DNA from: Actinorugispora endophytica
GTDB taxonomy: Bacteria; Actinomycetota; Actinomycetes; Streptosporangiales; Streptosporangiaceae
Length of the DNA: 64,000 bases
Direction: 5' to 3'
Assembly: GCF_004363075.1 (NCBI RefSeq)
Contig: NZ_SNYN01000026.1
Span: 1 to 64,000 of the forward strand
Shown here: positions 24,281 to 32,666 of the stretch, piece by piece
How positions within the stretch are numbered: the first letter of the stretch is position 1
How the letters are laid out: the number at the start of each line of letters is the position of its first letter
The notes under the pieces: generated by a model
The model's input: only the letters and a program-made list of their open reading frames with translations
Database searches by the model: none
What the model was told of the DNA's origin: nothing
Translations under genes and position numbers: made by a program

Positions 24281-25588
24281 CTAGGCCACGGAGCAGGGGC
24301 TGCCGTTGAGTGTGAAGCCCTCCGGGGTCCCGGGCCCCGAGGGGGCGTCGGCGTTGAAGCCGAACTCGACGGAGCCGTGGTGCGGGATGACCGCGTTCCA
24401 GGAGGCGTTGGAGACCGTCACGGTGGTGCCGGACTGCACGAGCGTGGAGTTCCAGCTCTGGGTGGCGGTCTCACCGTTGGTGAAGTCCCACTCCAGTTCC
24501 CAGCCGTTGACGGCCTCGTGGCCTCCGTTGTAGACGCTCACCTGCGCGGTGAACCCGCCGTGCCAGGGATCGGGGGTGGCGTAGTCGACCTCGCAGGAGG
24601 TCTGGGGCGCGCCGCCGGAGTTGAAGGTGAGGGTCGGCGACGGCGGCGACGTGTTCCCGGCGGCGTCGCGCGCGACGACGTGGACGCCGTACTCGGTGTC
24701 GGGTGTCAGGCCGCTGAGGGTGGCGCTGGTGTTGGGGGTGGTGGCCAGCGTCTCGCCGGTGTCCGTGTCGTGGACGGTGTACCCGGTGACGCCGACGTCG
24801 TCGTCGGCCGCAGGCCAGCTGATCCGGGCCGAGGTGCCGTTCAGGGTGCCGGCCTCGGGGGTGCCGGGCGCGGTCGGGGCCGTGGTGTCGCCGGGGTCGG
24901 GGTTCGTGCCGCCGTCGTCGTCGAAGACCACGTCGGAGCAGTTGTAGAAGGCCTCGGGGCTGTCCGAGCGCTGCCAGATGGAGTAGATGACGTGCCGGCC
25001 GCTCTTGTCGGGCAGTGTGGCGTCCCAGTGGTACTCCGCGCCCTCGGGGCCTCCCGAGCGCAGCGGCGGGTCGGTCACCTGGTCGAACGGGGCGGATTCG
25101 AGGTCGTCCCAGCCCAGCGGGCTGTCGGGGTCCCAGCCGTCCTTGGTGACGTACTGGTACCAGGTGCCGGGGTGCGGCGCCCAGGCGTTGTACTGGAAGG
25201 TGATCTGGCTCCGGGGCCGCAGGGTGGTGGTGGGCCAGTCCTCGCCGGGGGCGTTGAAGGCGCTGAAGTTCGCGGTCGGCCCGCACAGCTCGCCGTCGGG
25301 GATGATCTCGCGGTGGCGGCCGCCCGCGTCGCTGATGAGGTTGCCGAACCAGTTGTAGAAGGGGTAGTTGCCGTTCTCCGCGAGCGCGTTCTGGCAGGCG
25401 GGGTTGGTCGGCACGATGTTGCCGCCGTTGCCGCCCTCGATGCCGTTCACGTAGCAGGCGTAGGTGCGGGTGGCGGGGAAGGTGAGCCCGCCGTGCGCCG
25501 CGGCGGGCGCCGCCGGGACCACGACGGCGAGCGTCGCCGCCAGTCCGGCGAGCGCGCCGAGTCCGGCGAGCCGGCTTCTCGTTTTCAC
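24281..25588 (-). CDS. AA10 lytic polysaccharide monooxygenase with Fn3 and CBM2
   Basis: A 435-residue secreted copper enzyme. The signal peptide (KTRSR, then a hydrophobic core) ends at AAPAAA-HGG, so mature residue 1 is His32 (HGGLTFPATRTY), the histidine-brace residue; a second His is in WAPHPGTWYQ. The AA10 catalytic domain covers about 32-220, then an Fn3 domain (TAPTAPGTPEAG...LTPDTEYGVHVVARDAAGN) and a C-terminal CBM2 (CEVDYATPDPWHGGFTAQV, GWELEWDF). It oxidatively cleaves cellulose or chitin. GTG 25588 has AGGAG 7 nt upstream. The promoter carries CebR and CRP-like boxes, which point to cellulose induction. Confidence 0.95.
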   Translation of the reverse strand: MKTRSRLAGLGALAGLAATLAVVVPAAPAAAHGGLTFPATRTYACYVNGIEGGNGGNIVPTNPACQNALAENGNYPFYNWFGNLISDAGGRHREIIPDGELCGPTANFSAFNAPGEDWPTTTLRPRSQITFQYNAWAPHPGTWYQYVTKDGWDPDSPLGWDDLESAPFDQVTDPPLRSGGPEGAEYHWDATLPDKSGRHVIYSIWQRSDSPEAFYNCSDVVFDDDGGTNPDPGDTTAPTAPGTPEAGTLNGTSARISWPAADDDVGVTGYTVHDTDTGETLATTPNTSATLSGLTPDTEYGVHVVARDAAGNTSPPSPTLTFNSGGAPQTSCEVDYATPDPWHGGFTAQVSVYNGGHEAVNGWELEWDFTNGETATQSWNSTLVQSGTTVTVSNASWNAVIPHHGSVEFGFNADAPSGPGTPEGFTLNGSPCSVA

Positions 25589-25704
25589 CGTGGGACTCCT
25601 TTGTGCCTCTGGAGTGGGGGGTGGTCGCCGTGGCCGTGGTGGGGGCGGGCCACGGCGACCGGGGACCGTCGAGGAGCGGTCCGGCGCATCACCTCCCGTG
25701 GGGC

Positions 25705-25718
25705 GGGAAGCGCTCCCC
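25705..25718. promoter_or_regulatory. Second, imperfect CebR-like box
   Basis: GGGAAGCGCTCCCC resembles the CebR operator (TGGGAGCGCTCCCA) with the same AGCGCT core and lies between the perfect box and the LPMO start, within the leader. Confidence 0.4.
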
Positions 25719-25739
25719 AGGGATGGATGCGGAAGGTTT

Positions 25740-25753
25740 TGGGAGCGCTCCCA
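25740..25753. promoter_or_regulatory. CebR operator upstream of the LPMO gene
   Basis: TGGGAGCGCTCCCA is an exact match to the known actinobacterial CebR (LacI-family) box, which is released by cello-oligosaccharides. It lies downstream of the -35/-10 of the LPMO promoter, a blocking position. No cebR gene is in the window. Confidence 0.8.
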
Positions 25754-25773
25754 GGGTGGATTGACACCCAAAT

Positions 25774-25800
25774 AGTGATACAGATCACTTATCGTGTCAA
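25774..25800 (-). promoter_or_regulatory. LPMO promoter with CRP-like site
   Basis: On the minus strand TTGACA (25795-25800) is the -35, followed after 17 bp by CACTAT as a weak -10. AGTGATACAGATCACT (25774-25789) lies in the spacer; it fits the AGTGA-N6-TCACT form of a CRP-type site. An activator site inside the spacer is unusual, so it may repress, or serve another regulator. Confidence 0.5.
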
Positions 25801-25983
25801 CAGACCGTCACGCGTACGTGACTCGCGGGCAACTCCGGAGTGGTTTCGCCCCGACCGGAACCCGCAGTTCAGGCCGCACCGGCCGACCGCGCCGCGTCGG
25901 CCGAGAAACTGACGGAACCGGTCGGCCGGGTCGCGCCGGACGGGACCGGGCCCCCGCCGGCGGGCCGCGATAGCGTAACGCCC

Positions 25984-26673
25984 ATGGGGATCGCTTCCAG
26001 CCGGCCGTCGACGTCGGTCGAGGACTACGTCAAGGTCATCTACGACCTGCAGGAACGCGGGTCGGGGCCGGTGACCATCTCGCGGGTGGCCGAAAGGCTC
26101 GCGGTGTCCAGCTCCTCGGTGTCGGGCATGCTGCGCAAACTCGGCGAGCTCGGGCTGGTGGACCACCAGCGCTACGGGGACGTGCGCCTGACCCCCACCG
26201 GCGACAAGGTCGCCCTCGCCGTGCTGCGCAGGCACCGGCTGATCGAGCTGTACCTGGTCGAGGCGCTCGGGTACTCCTGGGACGAGGTCCACGACGAGGC
26301 CGAGATCCTCGAGCACGTCGTGTCCGACCAGTTCGTGGACCGGATCGCCGACCACCTGGGCCACCCCACCGTCGATCCGCACGGCGACCCCATCCCCACC
26401 CGCGACGGCCGGGTCGTCACGCGCGAGACCCGGCTGCTGTCCGAGCTCGACCCCGGGACCGGCGGCGTGATCATGCGGGTCAACGACACCGACCCCGACC
26501 TGCTGCGCTACCTGGCGGGACAGCGGATCGGCATCGGCATGCGGGTCGAACTGGTGGAGCGCCAGCCCTTCGGCGGCCCGCTCGTGGTGCGCCTGGGCGC
26601 CGGGGCCGAGCAGCGCGAGCAGTCCATCGGCGTGGGCGTGGCCGACGCGCTGTGGATCGCCGCCGACGCCTGA
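25984..26673 (+). CDS. mntR: DtxR/MntR family metal-dependent regulator
   Basis: A 229-residue regulator of the DtxR family with the N-terminal winged helix (VEDYVKVIYDLQERG, SRVAERLAVSSSSVSGMLRKL, LVDHQRYGDVRLTPTG), the dimerisation/metal domain (HDEAEILEHVVSDQFVDRI, with the metal-binding His and Glu residues) and a C-terminal SH3-like domain. Whether it senses Fe or Mn cannot be fixed, but the Mn-type ABC operon 1.7 kb away favours Mn. ATG 25984 follows a possible -10 (TAGCGT), so the mRNA may be leaderless. Confidence 0.88.
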   Translation: MGIASSRPSTSVEDYVKVIYDLQERGSGPVTISRVAERLAVSSSSVSGMLRKLGELGLVDHQRYGDVRLTPTGDKVALAVLRRHRLIELYLVEALGYSWDEVHDEAEILEHVVSDQFVDRIADHLGHPTVDPHGDPIPTRDGRVVTRETRLLSELDPGTGGVIMRVNDTDPDLLRYLAGQRIGIGMRVELVERQPFGGPLVVRLGAGAEQREQSIGVGVADALWIAADA

Positions 26674-26839
26674 ACGGGCGGACCGCCGAAGACCCCGCCC
26701 CGCCCTCCGGTCAGCGGTCGGCCGGAAAGGGGCGGCGGCCGGCGTGAGACCGCCGGGAAGGACGGCGCCGGTCGTCCGGCGGCTCTCGTCGGAGGGCAGG
26801 AGGACCGCCGCGCGTGCGTTGCCGTCGGCGCGGCCCCCG

Positions 26840-27670
26840 TTACGGTCGTCGCGGTGGTCCGGGCCTCCCGTGGCGCCGGGCGCGGGCCTGCGCGCGGCCG
26901 GCCGCGGCGTACCACTGGACGGCGAGCACGGCGGCGAGGGCGACCTCGACCAGGTCGCCGCCGTAGTACATCAGCTTCGCCCCGGTGCGCAGGTCGGCGG
27001 CCGGAAACCCGGTGCCGGGCGGGGGCACGGCGTAGAGGGTCTTGGCGAGGACGGCGTGGGCCGCCCCGGCGCCCAGCAGGGCGGTGGAGCGCCAGGCGAG
27101 GCCCCACCGGCGGCGCAGGGGATCGAGCCGGCAGACCGCGAGGCTGAACAGCAGCCCCGCGGCCAGGACGTGCGCATGGACCGCGGCGTGGACCAGGGGA
27201 TGGTGGTGGGTCGCGGCCAACAGCGGGGTCCGGTAGAGCACCCACAGCCCGCCGATGTCCAGCACCGCCGCCAGCGGCGGGAAGACCAGCCAGGCGGCGG
27301 CGCGGGAGTGGAGGACCGCGAGCAGGCGGCGGCGCGTCCGCCCCGGGCCCAGGGTCCGCAGGAGGAGGGTGAGCGGGCGGGCCAGCACGAGCAGCAGTGG
27401 GGCGACCATACCGACGGCGAGGTGCTGGAGCATGTGGGCGGTGAACGCGCCGCCCGGCGGCACGGCCAGGGCTGCCGCGGCCAACGCGGTGCCGCCGGCG
27501 CCGAAGAAGGCGTCCCGCGCCCGGGGCCAGGCGTCGCCGCGCCGCCGCAGCCGGGCGGCGGCCGCGAGGTAGGCCGCGACCGCCGACAGCACGGCGGCGG
27601 CCGCGAGCAGCACCGCCGGTCCGGGGGCGGAGCCCGCGGGGTGGCCGTGCGCCAGGGGCACCGGACTCAC
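26840..27670 (-). CDS. CtaG-type cytochrome c oxidase assembly protein
   Basis: A 276-residue membrane protein of the caa3-type CtaG family with about seven hydrophobic helices. Family motifs are AFTAHMLQHLAVGMVAPLLLVLARPL, a His-rich loop THHHPLVHAAVHAH and a final helix MYYGGDLVEVALAAVLAVQWY. It is thought to assist copper delivery to the CuB site of cytochrome oxidase. GTG 27670 overlaps the upstream DUF2243 stop by 4 bp, so the two are coupled. Confidence 0.9.
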   Translation of the reverse strand: MSPVPLAHGHPAGSAPGPAVLLAAAAVLSAVAAYLAAAARLRRRGDAWPRARDAFFGAGGTALAAAALAVPPGGAFTAHMLQHLAVGMVAPLLLVLARPLTLLLRTLGPGRTRRRLLAVLHSRAAAWLVFPPLAAVLDIGGLWVLYRTPLLAATHHHPLVHAAVHAHVLAAGLLFSLAVCRLDPLRRRWGLAWRSTALLGAGAAHAVLAKTLYAVPPPGTGFPAADLRTGAKLMYYGGDLVEVALAAVLAVQWYAAAGRAQARARRHGRPGPPRRP

Positions 27671-28134
27671 TCCCCGGGGGAGCGGCGCGCGCGCACGGCG
27701 GCCACCAGGCCCGCGGCCAGCAGGAGGAGGCCGGCGGCGTTCCAGGCCAGGTCGTAGGGCAGGAGGTCGACGCCGTAGCGGACCTGGTGCAGGCGCAGCA
27801 GCTTGTGGTTGACGACGCCGTCGAAGAGCTGGAAGCCCCCCAGCCCCAGGAGCACCCCGGCCCGGGCGTGCGCGGCGGCCACGGCGCGGCGGCGGCACAG
27901 GTCCGCGTAGAGGGCGATTCCGGCGACCACGGCGAGGAGTTCCGCGGTGTGCAGCAGGCCGTCGGACAGCAGGCCCGCAGCGGGGGTGGAACGGTCGTAG
28001 AAGTGGTGCCAGGCCAGGATCTGGTGGAAGACGATCTCGTCCACCGCGGCCATGACCCCGACACCGATCAGCGCGGCGGCCGCCATCGAGCGCAGGCGCC
28101 GCGGACGCGCGGCGGGTCGTTCTGGTCCGGTCAT
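27667..28134 (-). CDS. DUF2243 membrane protein
   Basis: A 155-residue protein with four hydrophobic helices. Conserved parts include AVDEIVFHQILAWHHFYD, the DGLLHT segment and FQLFDGVVNHKLLRLHQ, rich in His and Asp, which suggests metal or heme contact. DUF2243 and CtaG proteins are often encoded together. Function is unknown. The first gene of a two-gene operon, divergent from the Mn transporter. The interval 28135-28396 holds only the promoter of the latter. Confidence 0.87.
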   Translation of the reverse strand: MTGPERPAARPRRLRSMAAAALIGVGVMAAVDEIVFHQILAWHHFYDRSTPAAGLLSDGLLHTAELLAVVAGIALYADLCRRRAVAAAHARAGVLLGLGGFQLFDGVVNHKLLRLHQVRYGVDLLPYDLAWNAAGLLLLAAGLVAAVRARRSPGE

Positions 28135-28389
28135 GTCTCCGCCCTCTCCTCGGATCCACGGCCGCCTACCCCGTGGAGCCGCCGCGACTCGGCGGGCGCC
28201 GTCGTCCTGGCGCGACGCGAACGGGCGGGAAGGGGGCTGGGGCGACGCGGTGTGGACGGCGGCGCGCGGGCGCGCTCGTTCTCCGAGCCCGCCCTGTCGC
28301 ATGAGCGGGTGCGGCGTTGCGCCCCCTCGTCGCCTCCCCCGGCTGGAAGTCCTCCGGACGGGATTAGAGGGAATAGCCCCGTGGTAAGA

Positions 28390-28405
28390 GTTAGGCGTGC
28401 CGAAC
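28390..28405. promoter_or_regulatory. DtxR/MntR-like palindrome over the mntA start
   Basis: GTTAGGCGTGCCGAAC has 7-bp arms with one mismatch around a 2-bp centre, and its TTAGG half-site is like those of DtxR-family boxes. It overlaps the GTG start at 28397, where binding would block a leaderless transcript. The MntR-like gene at 25984 is the likely partner. Confidence 0.5.
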
Positions 28406-29335
28406 ATTAAAGATTGGCCCGGCTTTCCCATGCTCGGGGCCTCTCTCGTCCTCGCCGCCGCTCTCACCGGCTGCTCCGCCTCCAACGCCGACCAGGCCGA
28501 CGACGGCCGCCCCCAGGTGCTCACCACCTTCACCGTGCTCGCCGACATGACCCGCAACGTCGCGGGCGACCACGTCCGGGTGGAGTCCGTCACCAAGGTC
28601 GGCGCCGAGATCCACGAGTACGAGCCCACCCCCGACGACCTGGTCCGCGGCCAGGACGCCGACCTCGTCCTCGCCAACGGGATGAACCTGGAGCTGTGGT
28701 TCGAGCAGTTCACCGACCAGGTCGACGCCCCCACCCGCGTTCTGACCGAGGGGGTGGAGACCATCCCCGTCGCCTCCGGCGGATACGAGGGCGAGCCCAA
28801 CCCGCACGCGTGGATGTCCCCCGACAACGCGCTGGTCTACGTCGACAACATCCGTGCGGCGCTCACCGAGATCGACCCCGGGCACGCCGAGGACTACGCG
28901 GCCAACGCCGAGGCGTACAAGGCCGAGATCACCGAGATCGGCGACTTCCTCGACGCCGAGATCGCCGGGCTCCCCGAGGCGCACCGCGCCCTGGTCACCT
29001 GCGAGGGCGCGTTCTCCTACCTGGCGCGCGACACCGGCCTGGCCGAGAGCTACCTGTGGCCGATGAACTCCGACGGCGAGGGCACCCCCCAGCAGGTCGC
29101 CGCGGTGGTCCGCTTCGTGCGCGACAACGAGGTCCCGGCCGTGTTCTGCGAGAGCACCGTGAACGACGGCGCCCAGCGCCAGGTGGCCCGCGAGACCGGC
29201 GCCGCCATGGGGGAGCCCCTGTACGTGGACTCGCTCTCGCCCGCCGACGGGCCCGTGCCCACCTACCTGGACCTGCTGCGCCACGACGCCGAGGCCATCG
29301 TCGCGGGCCTGGGCGGGGAAGGGGGCCGGTCGTGA
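28397..29335 (+). CDS. Metal ABC transporter substrate-binding lipoprotein, Mn-type
   Basis: A 312-residue cluster A-I binding protein. The lipobox is LTGC at about residues 23-26. Candidate metal ligands are His in VGAEIHEYEPTP, His in PNPHAWMS, Glu in VTCEGAFSYL and Asp in LYVDSLSP. This His-His-Glu-Asp pattern is that of Mn-binding PsaA-type proteins, not the three-His zinc set. GTG 28397 keeps a lysine before the hydrophobic core; ATG 28430 would give a shorter signal. It is the first gene of a three-gene operon with overlapping stop and start codons. Confidence 0.9.
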   Translation: MPNIKDWPGFPMLGASLVLAAALTGCSASNADQADDGRPQVLTTFTVLADMTRNVAGDHVRVESVTKVGAEIHEYEPTPDDLVRGQDADLVLANGMNLELWFEQFTDQVDAPTRVLTEGVETIPVASGGYEGEPNPHAWMSPDNALVYVDNIRAALTEIDPGHAEDYAANAEAYKAEITEIGDFLDAEIAGLPEAHRALVTCEGAFSYLARDTGLAESYLWPMNSDGEGTPQQVAAVVRFVRDNEVPAVFCESTVNDGAQRQVARETGAAMGEPLYVDSLSPADGPVPTYLDLLRHDAEAIVAGLGGEGGRS

Positions 29336-30075
29336 CGGGCAGCGCCCCCGCCCTCTCGGTGCGCGGTGTCACCGTGCGCTACGACGACGTCCTGGCCCTG
29401 GACGACGTCACCGTCGAGATCGGGCACGGCACCGTGTGCGGCCTGCTCGGCACCAACGGATCGGGCAAGTCCACCCTGTTCAAGACCGTCACCGGCATGC
29501 TCGCCCCCGAGCGGGGGAGCGTGCTGGTCCACGGGATGCCCCCCGCCCGGGCGCGCAGGCGCGGCCTGCTGGGCTACGTCCCCCAGTCCGAACAGGTGGA
29601 CTGGGCGTTCCCGGTCCGGGTGGTCGACGTGGTGATGATGGGCCGCTACGGGCACATGGGCCCCACCCGCCGCCCCCGCGAGGCCGACCGCGCGGCGGTG
29701 GCCGAGGCCCTGGAGCGCACCGACCTCGCCGGTCTGGCGCACCGCCAGATCGGCGCGCTCTCGGGCGGCCAGCGCAAGCGCGCGTTCGTGGCGCGCGGCA
29801 TCGCCCAGGGGGCGAGCCTGTTCCTGCTCGACGAGCCGTTCGCGGGCGTGGACAAGCGCTCGGAGGCCACCATCGTCGAGGTGCTGCGCGCCATGCGCGA
29901 CGCGGGCGCCACCCTGCTGGTGTCGACGCACGACCTGGCCGGGGTGGCCGGGTTCTGCGACGAGGCCGTGCTGCTGCAGCGGCACGTCGTCGCCCGGGGG
30001 ACGCCCGAGGACGTGCTCACCCCCGAGCGGCTGCTGCGGGCGTTCGGGCTGGACGAGCGGGAGGGCGCGCGGTGA
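29332..30075 (+). CDS. Metal ABC transporter ATP-binding protein
   Basis: A 247-residue ABC ATPase: Walker A GTNGSGKST (about residues 38-46), Q-loop YVPQSE, signature LSGGQRKR (normally LSGGQxQR), Walker B LFLLDEPFAGVD and switch His in STHD. It energises Mn/Zn-type uptake with its two neighbours. GTG 29332 overlaps the previous stop (GTGA) and its own stop overlaps the permease start in the same way. Confidence 0.94.
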   Translation: MTGSAPALSVRGVTVRYDDVLALDDVTVEIGHGTVCGLLGTNGSGKSTLFKTVTGMLAPERGSVLVHGMPPARARRRGLLGYVPQSEQVDWAFPVRVVDVVMMGRYGHMGPTRRPREADRAAVAEALERTDLAGLAHRQIGALSGGQRKRAFVARGIAQGASLFLLDEPFAGVDKRSEATIVEVLRAMRDAGATLLVSTHDLAGVAGFCDEAVLLQRHVVARGTPEDVLTPERLLRAFGLDEREGAR

Positions 30076-30935
30076 CCGCGGTCGTCGAGTGGTTCACGGT
30101 CCCGTTCGGGTTCGAGTTCATGCAGCGGGCGCTGCTGGTCAGCGTGCTGGCCGGAGTGGTGTGCGCGGTCCTGTCCTGCTGGATGACGCTCATCGGCTGG
30201 TCGCTGATGGGCGACGCGATCTCGCACGCGGTGCTGCCCGGGGTGGTGCTGTCGTACATGCTGGGGCTGCCCTTCGCCCTGGGCGCGCTGGCGTTCGGCG
30301 CGGGGTCGGTGGCGATGATCGGCGTGGTCAACCGCACCTCCCGGGTCAAGGAGGACGCCGCGATCGGCATCGTGTTCACCGCGCTGTTCGCCGTGGGCAT
30401 CGTGTTGCTGTCGAAGTTCCCCAGCAACACCGACCTCAAGCACATCCTGTTCGGCAACCCCCTGGGGGTGCGCGACCTGGACATCGTGCAGATCCTGGTG
30501 ATGGCCGCGCTGACGCTGGCCGTCGTGGCGGTCAAGCACCGCGACCTGACCCTGTTCGCCTTCGACCCCACGCACGCCCACGCCATCGGGCTGAGCCCGC
30601 GCCGCCTGGAGGCACTGCTGCTGGGGCTGCTGTCGGTGACGGTGGTCATCGCGCTGCAGGCGGTCGGCATCATCATGGTGGTCGCCATGGTGATCATCCC
30701 GGGCGCCACCGCCTACCTGCTCACCGACCGCTTCGAGCGGATGCTGCTGATCTCCGTCGCGGTGTCGGTGGCGGCCGCGGTCCTGGGCACCTACGCCAGC
30801 TTCCACCTGGACGTGGCCCCCGGCGGCGCGATCGTGATCGCCCAGGCCCTGGCCTTCACCGCCGCCTACCTGTGCGCCCCCCGCCACGGCGTCCTGGCCC
30901 GGCGGGCCGCCGGAAGGAGGGCGGCGCGGGCCTGA
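30072..30935 (+). CDS. Metal ABC transporter permease
   Basis: A 287-residue ABC-3 family permease with eight or nine hydrophobic helices; family stretches include SWMTLIGWSLMGDAISHAVLPGVV (here CWMTLIGWSL...) and QAVGIIMVVAMVIIPGATAYL. Only one permease gene is present, so it should act as a homodimer. GTG 30072 overlaps the ATPase stop. The operon ends at the strong hairpin 15 bp downstream. Confidence 0.94.
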   Translation: MTAVVEWFTVPFGFEFMQRALLVSVLAGVVCAVLSCWMTLIGWSLMGDAISHAVLPGVVLSYMLGLPFALGALAFGAGSVAMIGVVNRTSRVKEDAAIGIVFTALFAVGIVLLSKFPSNTDLKHILFGNPLGVRDLDIVQILVMAALTLAVVAVKHRDLTLFAFDPTHAHAIGLSPRRLEALLLGLLSVTVVIALQAVGIIMVVAMVIIPGATAYLLTDRFERMLLISVAVSVAAAVLGTYASFHLDVAPGGAIVIAQALAFTAAYLCAPRHGVLARRAAGRRAARA

Positions 30936-30950
30936 CGCCGTGCCGCCCGG

Positions 30951-31026
30951 CTCTCCCGGTGATCGTGACCTTTCCGGGGCCTCAGAGGTGGCTGAGGCCC
31001 CGGAAAGGTCACGATCACCGGGAGAG
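30951..31026. terminator. 35-bp perfect inverted repeat terminator
   Basis: The arm CTCTCCCGGTGATCGTGACC... (30951-30985) is repeated exactly in reverse complement at 30992-31026 with a 6-base loop. It lies between the convergent Mn operon and DUF488 gene and could stop transcription from both sides. The GGTGATC...GATCACC ends match those of the hairpins inside the MITE copies. Confidence 0.8.
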
Positions 31027-31075
31027 CACCGCGAACCAGGCCCATGGGAGCGGCCCCGTCCGGCGGGCCGACGAC

Positions 31076-31468
31076 TCAGGTTCCCAGTCGTTCCAGCAGG
31101 TACTCGCGCAGGACGACGGCGTTGTTGTGCTCGGTGTCCGAGGCCGCGTAGAGCAGGGTCACCGGTCCCCGGCGGGCGGCGTCCAGCAGCGGGGTCAGGG
31201 GGTCGGCCCCGTCGAGCCGGTCGAGCTCGGCCCGGTACCGGTCGCGGAACCCGCTCCACCGCTCGGGGTCGTGGCCGAAGCACCGGCGCAGGTCGGCGCT
31301 GGGCGCGGCCTCCTTCGGCCAGCCGTCGAGCCGCAGGTCCGCCTTGCGGACCCCGCGCGGCCAGATCCCGTCGACGAGGAACACCCGCCGCCCGCGCGTC
31401 CCCGTCCCGTCGCGCACCCCGTCGTCGTACACCCGCCGGATCTCGACGTCGCCCTGTTCTGTTCCCAT
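31076..31468 (-). CDS. DUF488 family protein
   Basis: A 130-residue DUF488 protein: RRVYD at the start, FLVDGIWPRGVRKADLRLDGWPKEAAPSADLR in the usual position, then WSGFRDRYRAEL and VTLLYAASDTEHNNAVVLREYL, the C-terminal signature. The family is uncharacterised but widespread. It is a single gene between convergent and same-strand neighbours. Confidence 0.9.
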   Translation of the reverse strand: MGTEQGDVEIRRVYDDGVRDGTGTRGRRVFLVDGIWPRGVRKADLRLDGWPKEAAPSADLRRCFGHDPERWSGFRDRYRAELDRLDGADPLTPLLDAARRGPVTLLYAASDTEHNNAVVLREYLLERLGT

Positions 31469-31538
31469 GCCCCGCGACTACCCGGCGGGCGGACCGCCCA
31501 CCCTCGCGGCCGCGCGGGTGGGCGGATGGCAGGGCTGC

Positions 31539-31748
31539 CTACTCCCTGGTGGCCAGGGTGTGGGCGACCAGAGCGTTGGCGTGGCCGTGTCCGAGGCCGT
31601 GCTCGGTCTTGAGCCAGCTGACGAGTTCCATGTGCCTGGTCAGGGGAGAGGACGCGATGAGGTCGATCCAGTCCTGGACGGGGCGTCCGTACCTGGATTC
31701 GATCGCGGGGAAGTAGCTGGTGGGGTCGCCCTTGGGCGGTGCGGCCAT
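31539..31748 (-). CDS. DUF4287 domain protein
   Basis: A 69-residue protein covering a whole DUF4287 domain (SYFPAIESRYGRPVQDWIDLI, HMELVSWLKTEHGLGHGHANALVAHTL). Function is unknown. ATG 31748 has GGAG 9 nt upstream. It lies 29 bp downstream of the alpha/beta hydrolase gene on the same strand, so an operon is likely. Confidence 0.85.
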   Translation of the reverse strand: MAAPPKGDPTSYFPAIESRYGRPVQDWIDLIASSPLTRHMELVSWLKTEHGLGHGHANALVAHTLATRE

Positions 31749-31777
31749 GGCCGGGAACTCCGTTTCGTCGAAGGCGG

Positions 31778-32623
31778 TCAGGCGAGGACCGCGTGGATGG
31801 TCTCGGCGCAGGCGGGAGCGTCGGTCGCCAGGCCCTGGTGGTCGCCGGGGAAGGTGAGCGGCTCGACGCCGAGCCGCTCGGCCAGCGCCCGCGCCGACAG
31901 TGCGGGAACGCCGTCGCCCGAGGACTCGCCGATGCCGACGGTGATCGGGACGGGGCCGGAGCGCAGCGCGGCGGTGTCGGGGGTGAAGCGCAGCACGGGC
32001 AGCAGGACGTGGGCCAGGAAGTGGTCGAGGTTGCCCTGGACGCGGCCCATCGTCTCCAGCGCCTCGGGCGGCATCCGGGAGGGGTCGGGCATCGCGGGAG
32101 GCGCGCTGCCGGGGCCGTTCACTGCGGCGACGAACTTGCCCATCGCCGCGCCCGCGCCCTGCTCTCGGTAGGTGTCGTGCACGTCCTGGAACACCGCCCG
32201 CCAGTGTTCGCGGTCGGTCAGCAGTTCGGGGAGGGGCGGCTCGTGCACGACCAGGGCGCGCACCTGCCCGGGGTGGCGCGCGGCCAGGTCCAGGGCGGTG
32301 AGCGCGCCGCCGCTGTTGCCCACCACATAGGCCGGCCCCTCGCCGAGGGCGTCCAGCAGGCGATGGGCGTCGTCGCCGAAGACCGCGACGTCGGAGTCGG
32401 CGGGCGGTTCGGTGAGGACGCTGCGCGACAGGCCGCGCTGGTCGTAGGTGACGACGGTGAAGCGGTCGGCCAGACATGCCGCCAGCCCGGCCAGGGCCCC
32501 GGCGTCGGCGGGCGCGCCGGGGATCATCAGCAGCAGCGGTCCGCTTCCCCGGACCTCGTAGTGCAGGCGCGCGCCGGGGACCTGGAGCGTCCTGGTCCCG
32601 ACGGGGGGCGGGGCGTCGTTCAT
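31778..32623 (-). CDS. Alpha/beta hydrolase
   Basis: A 281-residue alpha/beta hydrolase. The oxyanion region is LLLMIPGAPADAG, with VVTYDQRGLSRS next and the nucleophile elbow GNSGG (serine at about residue 104); the final His is likely in FPGDHQGL near residue 263. It may be an esterase or epoxide/haloalkane-type hydrolase. It is in a same-strand cluster with the DHFR-like and DUF4287 genes. Confidence 0.9.
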   Translation of the reverse strand: MNDAPPPVGTRTLQVPGARLHYEVRGSGPLLLMIPGAPADAGALAGLAACLADRFTVVTYDQRGLSRSVLTEPPADSDVAVFGDDAHRLLDALGEGPAYVVGNSGGALTALDLAARHPGQVRALVVHEPPLPELLTDREHWRAVFQDVHDTYREQGAGAAMGKFVAAVNGPGSAPPAMPDPSRMPPEALETMGRVQGNLDHFLAHVLLPVLRFTPDTAALRSGPVPITVGIGESSGDGVPALSARALAERLGVEPLTFPGDHQGLATDAPACAETIHAVLA

Positions 32624-32666
32624 CGGTGTCTTCCGTTCTTGTCTGCGGGTAGGTCAGGGAGGTAGG

